From Chamaea fasciata (lineage: Eukaryota > Chordata > Aves > Passeriformes > Sylviidae), in contig JARCOQ010000006.1 of NCBI GenBank assembly GCA_029207755.1, positions 22,356,890 to 22,420,889 of the forward strand: a stretch of 64,000 nucleotides of DNA, read 5' to 3'. Under the pieces are notes generated by a model that ran no database searches, was not told the DNA's origin, and saw nothing but the letters and a program-made list of their open reading frames with translations. Shown in pieces: positions 63,399 through 64,000 of this stretch. The translations under genes and the position numbers were made by a program. How positions within the stretch are numbered: position 1 is the stretch's first letter; every line of letters starts with the position of its first letter.

Positions 63399-63870
63399 AC
63401 AAAGTCATGATGCACGAGTTGTGCAAAAACACAAGCTTTTCAGTCTGCTTGCAGTCCTGAAGGAAGGATGATAAAAGATTTTCAAGTCTTTGCTAGGAAA
63501 CAAATGTAATTTGAAATACTGAATACCAGAATTCTGTAGAAATGCTCTTTTTTTAAAGGCCTATCAATAAAACCTCAAGGAGTAAATTTTTGCCTAGGTG
63601 CCATTTTCTTTTACAAAATGTCCTAACATTTTCAACAATTATTATGGTTACCCAATGGAAATCCAGCAAATAAACACAGAAGGCTATTGATCAGTAGAAG
63701 ATTTTCTTGGTGTGCTGGTTCTTCATGATTCTCCTCCTGCTCTGTTCGTCATGGTCTGGGTGCTCTGGTGTCTTCCCACAGCACCGTGTCTGGACCTTTG
63801 TTGCTTTAGCTGAGTCTGACTGCTGTGCTAAGCTGGAGAGCTTCTTTGCCTGCTGCTATTTTGGGGTCAA

Positions 63871-63927
63871 GTGCAGTTAAGCACTTGCTTACTTCCCATT
63901 AAAGTTAATGGAACTTTAGAAACACTT
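63871..63927. repeat. Palindromic amniote repeat fossil
   Basis: 'gcagttaagcacttgcttac' followed by 'CCATTAAAGTTAATGG' and 'aactttag' reproduces the order of an abundant old amniote repeat (TTAAGCAC...GCTTA, then a CCATTGA...TCAATGG palindrome). The 16-bp core is itself a near-perfect inverted repeat. Confidence 0.55.
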
Positions 63928-64000
63928 TTTTGATGACTCAGGTCTTGAGGAGCAACTAGTACAGTAAAGTGCAAACACCTTACAAGCTCTGGAAAACAGC

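Larger units (their letters stand above)
58550..63865 (+). other. Presumed intron 1, no exon recognised
   Basis: This is AT-rich, ordinary unique sequence. I looked for exons flanked by acceptor and donor words. The best acceptor is a long pyrimidine tract ending in CAG at 61,326-61,328, but all three frames after it stop within about 30 codons and no good donor follows. A second, T-rich acceptor-like tract ends at about 61,599. Apart from the palindromic repeat fossil at 61,414-61,480, a perfect CRE at 63,391 and T-runs, I see nothing that supports a gene. Confidence 0.4.

Overview
The window reads as nuclear DNA from a bird. The evidence is a CR1 LINE landscape (both avian-type and older, divergent amniote-type copies), one long avian-type endogenous-retrovirus LTR without internal genes, fossils of short palindromic amniote repeats, and CpG-poor AT-rich DNA broken by a few sharp CpG islands. 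The species cannot be named from this. The LTR family is one I associate with birds in general, including songbirds.

I find no complete protein-coding gene and no recognisable conserved coding exon. All long open frames are either chance frames in AT-rich intergenic DNA or stop-poor frames in the CpG islands, where they overlap on both strands and run through a repeat whose unit lengths (19, 19, 18, 21 bp) would break any frame. I therefore list no CDS.

Layout. Positions 1 to about 56,300 are intergenic or deep-intronic DNA. They contain CR1 copies (about 14.8, 15.9, 27.4, 29.3, 40.1 and 49.6 kb), a solo LTR on the minus strand (51.1-52.2 kb), a tRNA-SINE-like fossil (18.87 kb), palindromic fossils (12.6, 50.4 kb), an unidentified dispersed repeat present twice (4.14 and 10.56 kb), local tandem duplications and simple repeats. 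Two small orphan CpG islands (16.54-16.87 and 25.08-25.27 kb) sit beside AT-rich stretches with dense homeodomain/POU/SOX/RUNX-like words. These are my best candidates for distal enhancers or noncoding-RNA promoters.

From about 56.34 to 58.42 kb there is a strong 2-kb CpG island. It has a TATA box (56,802), a G-quadruplex-prone minisatellite upstream of it, an E-box/M-box-like palindrome (57,528) and a consensus splice donor (57,776). The simplest reading is the promoter and noncoding first exon of a plus-strand gene whose coding exons lie beyond position 64,000. The remaining 6 kb would then be the start of intron 1. The gene cannot be identified from its 5' UTR alone.

No previously undescribed molecular system is evident. 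The most useful leads are the promoter architecture, the two orphan islands with their flanking motif clusters, and the unidentified dispersed repeat pair.
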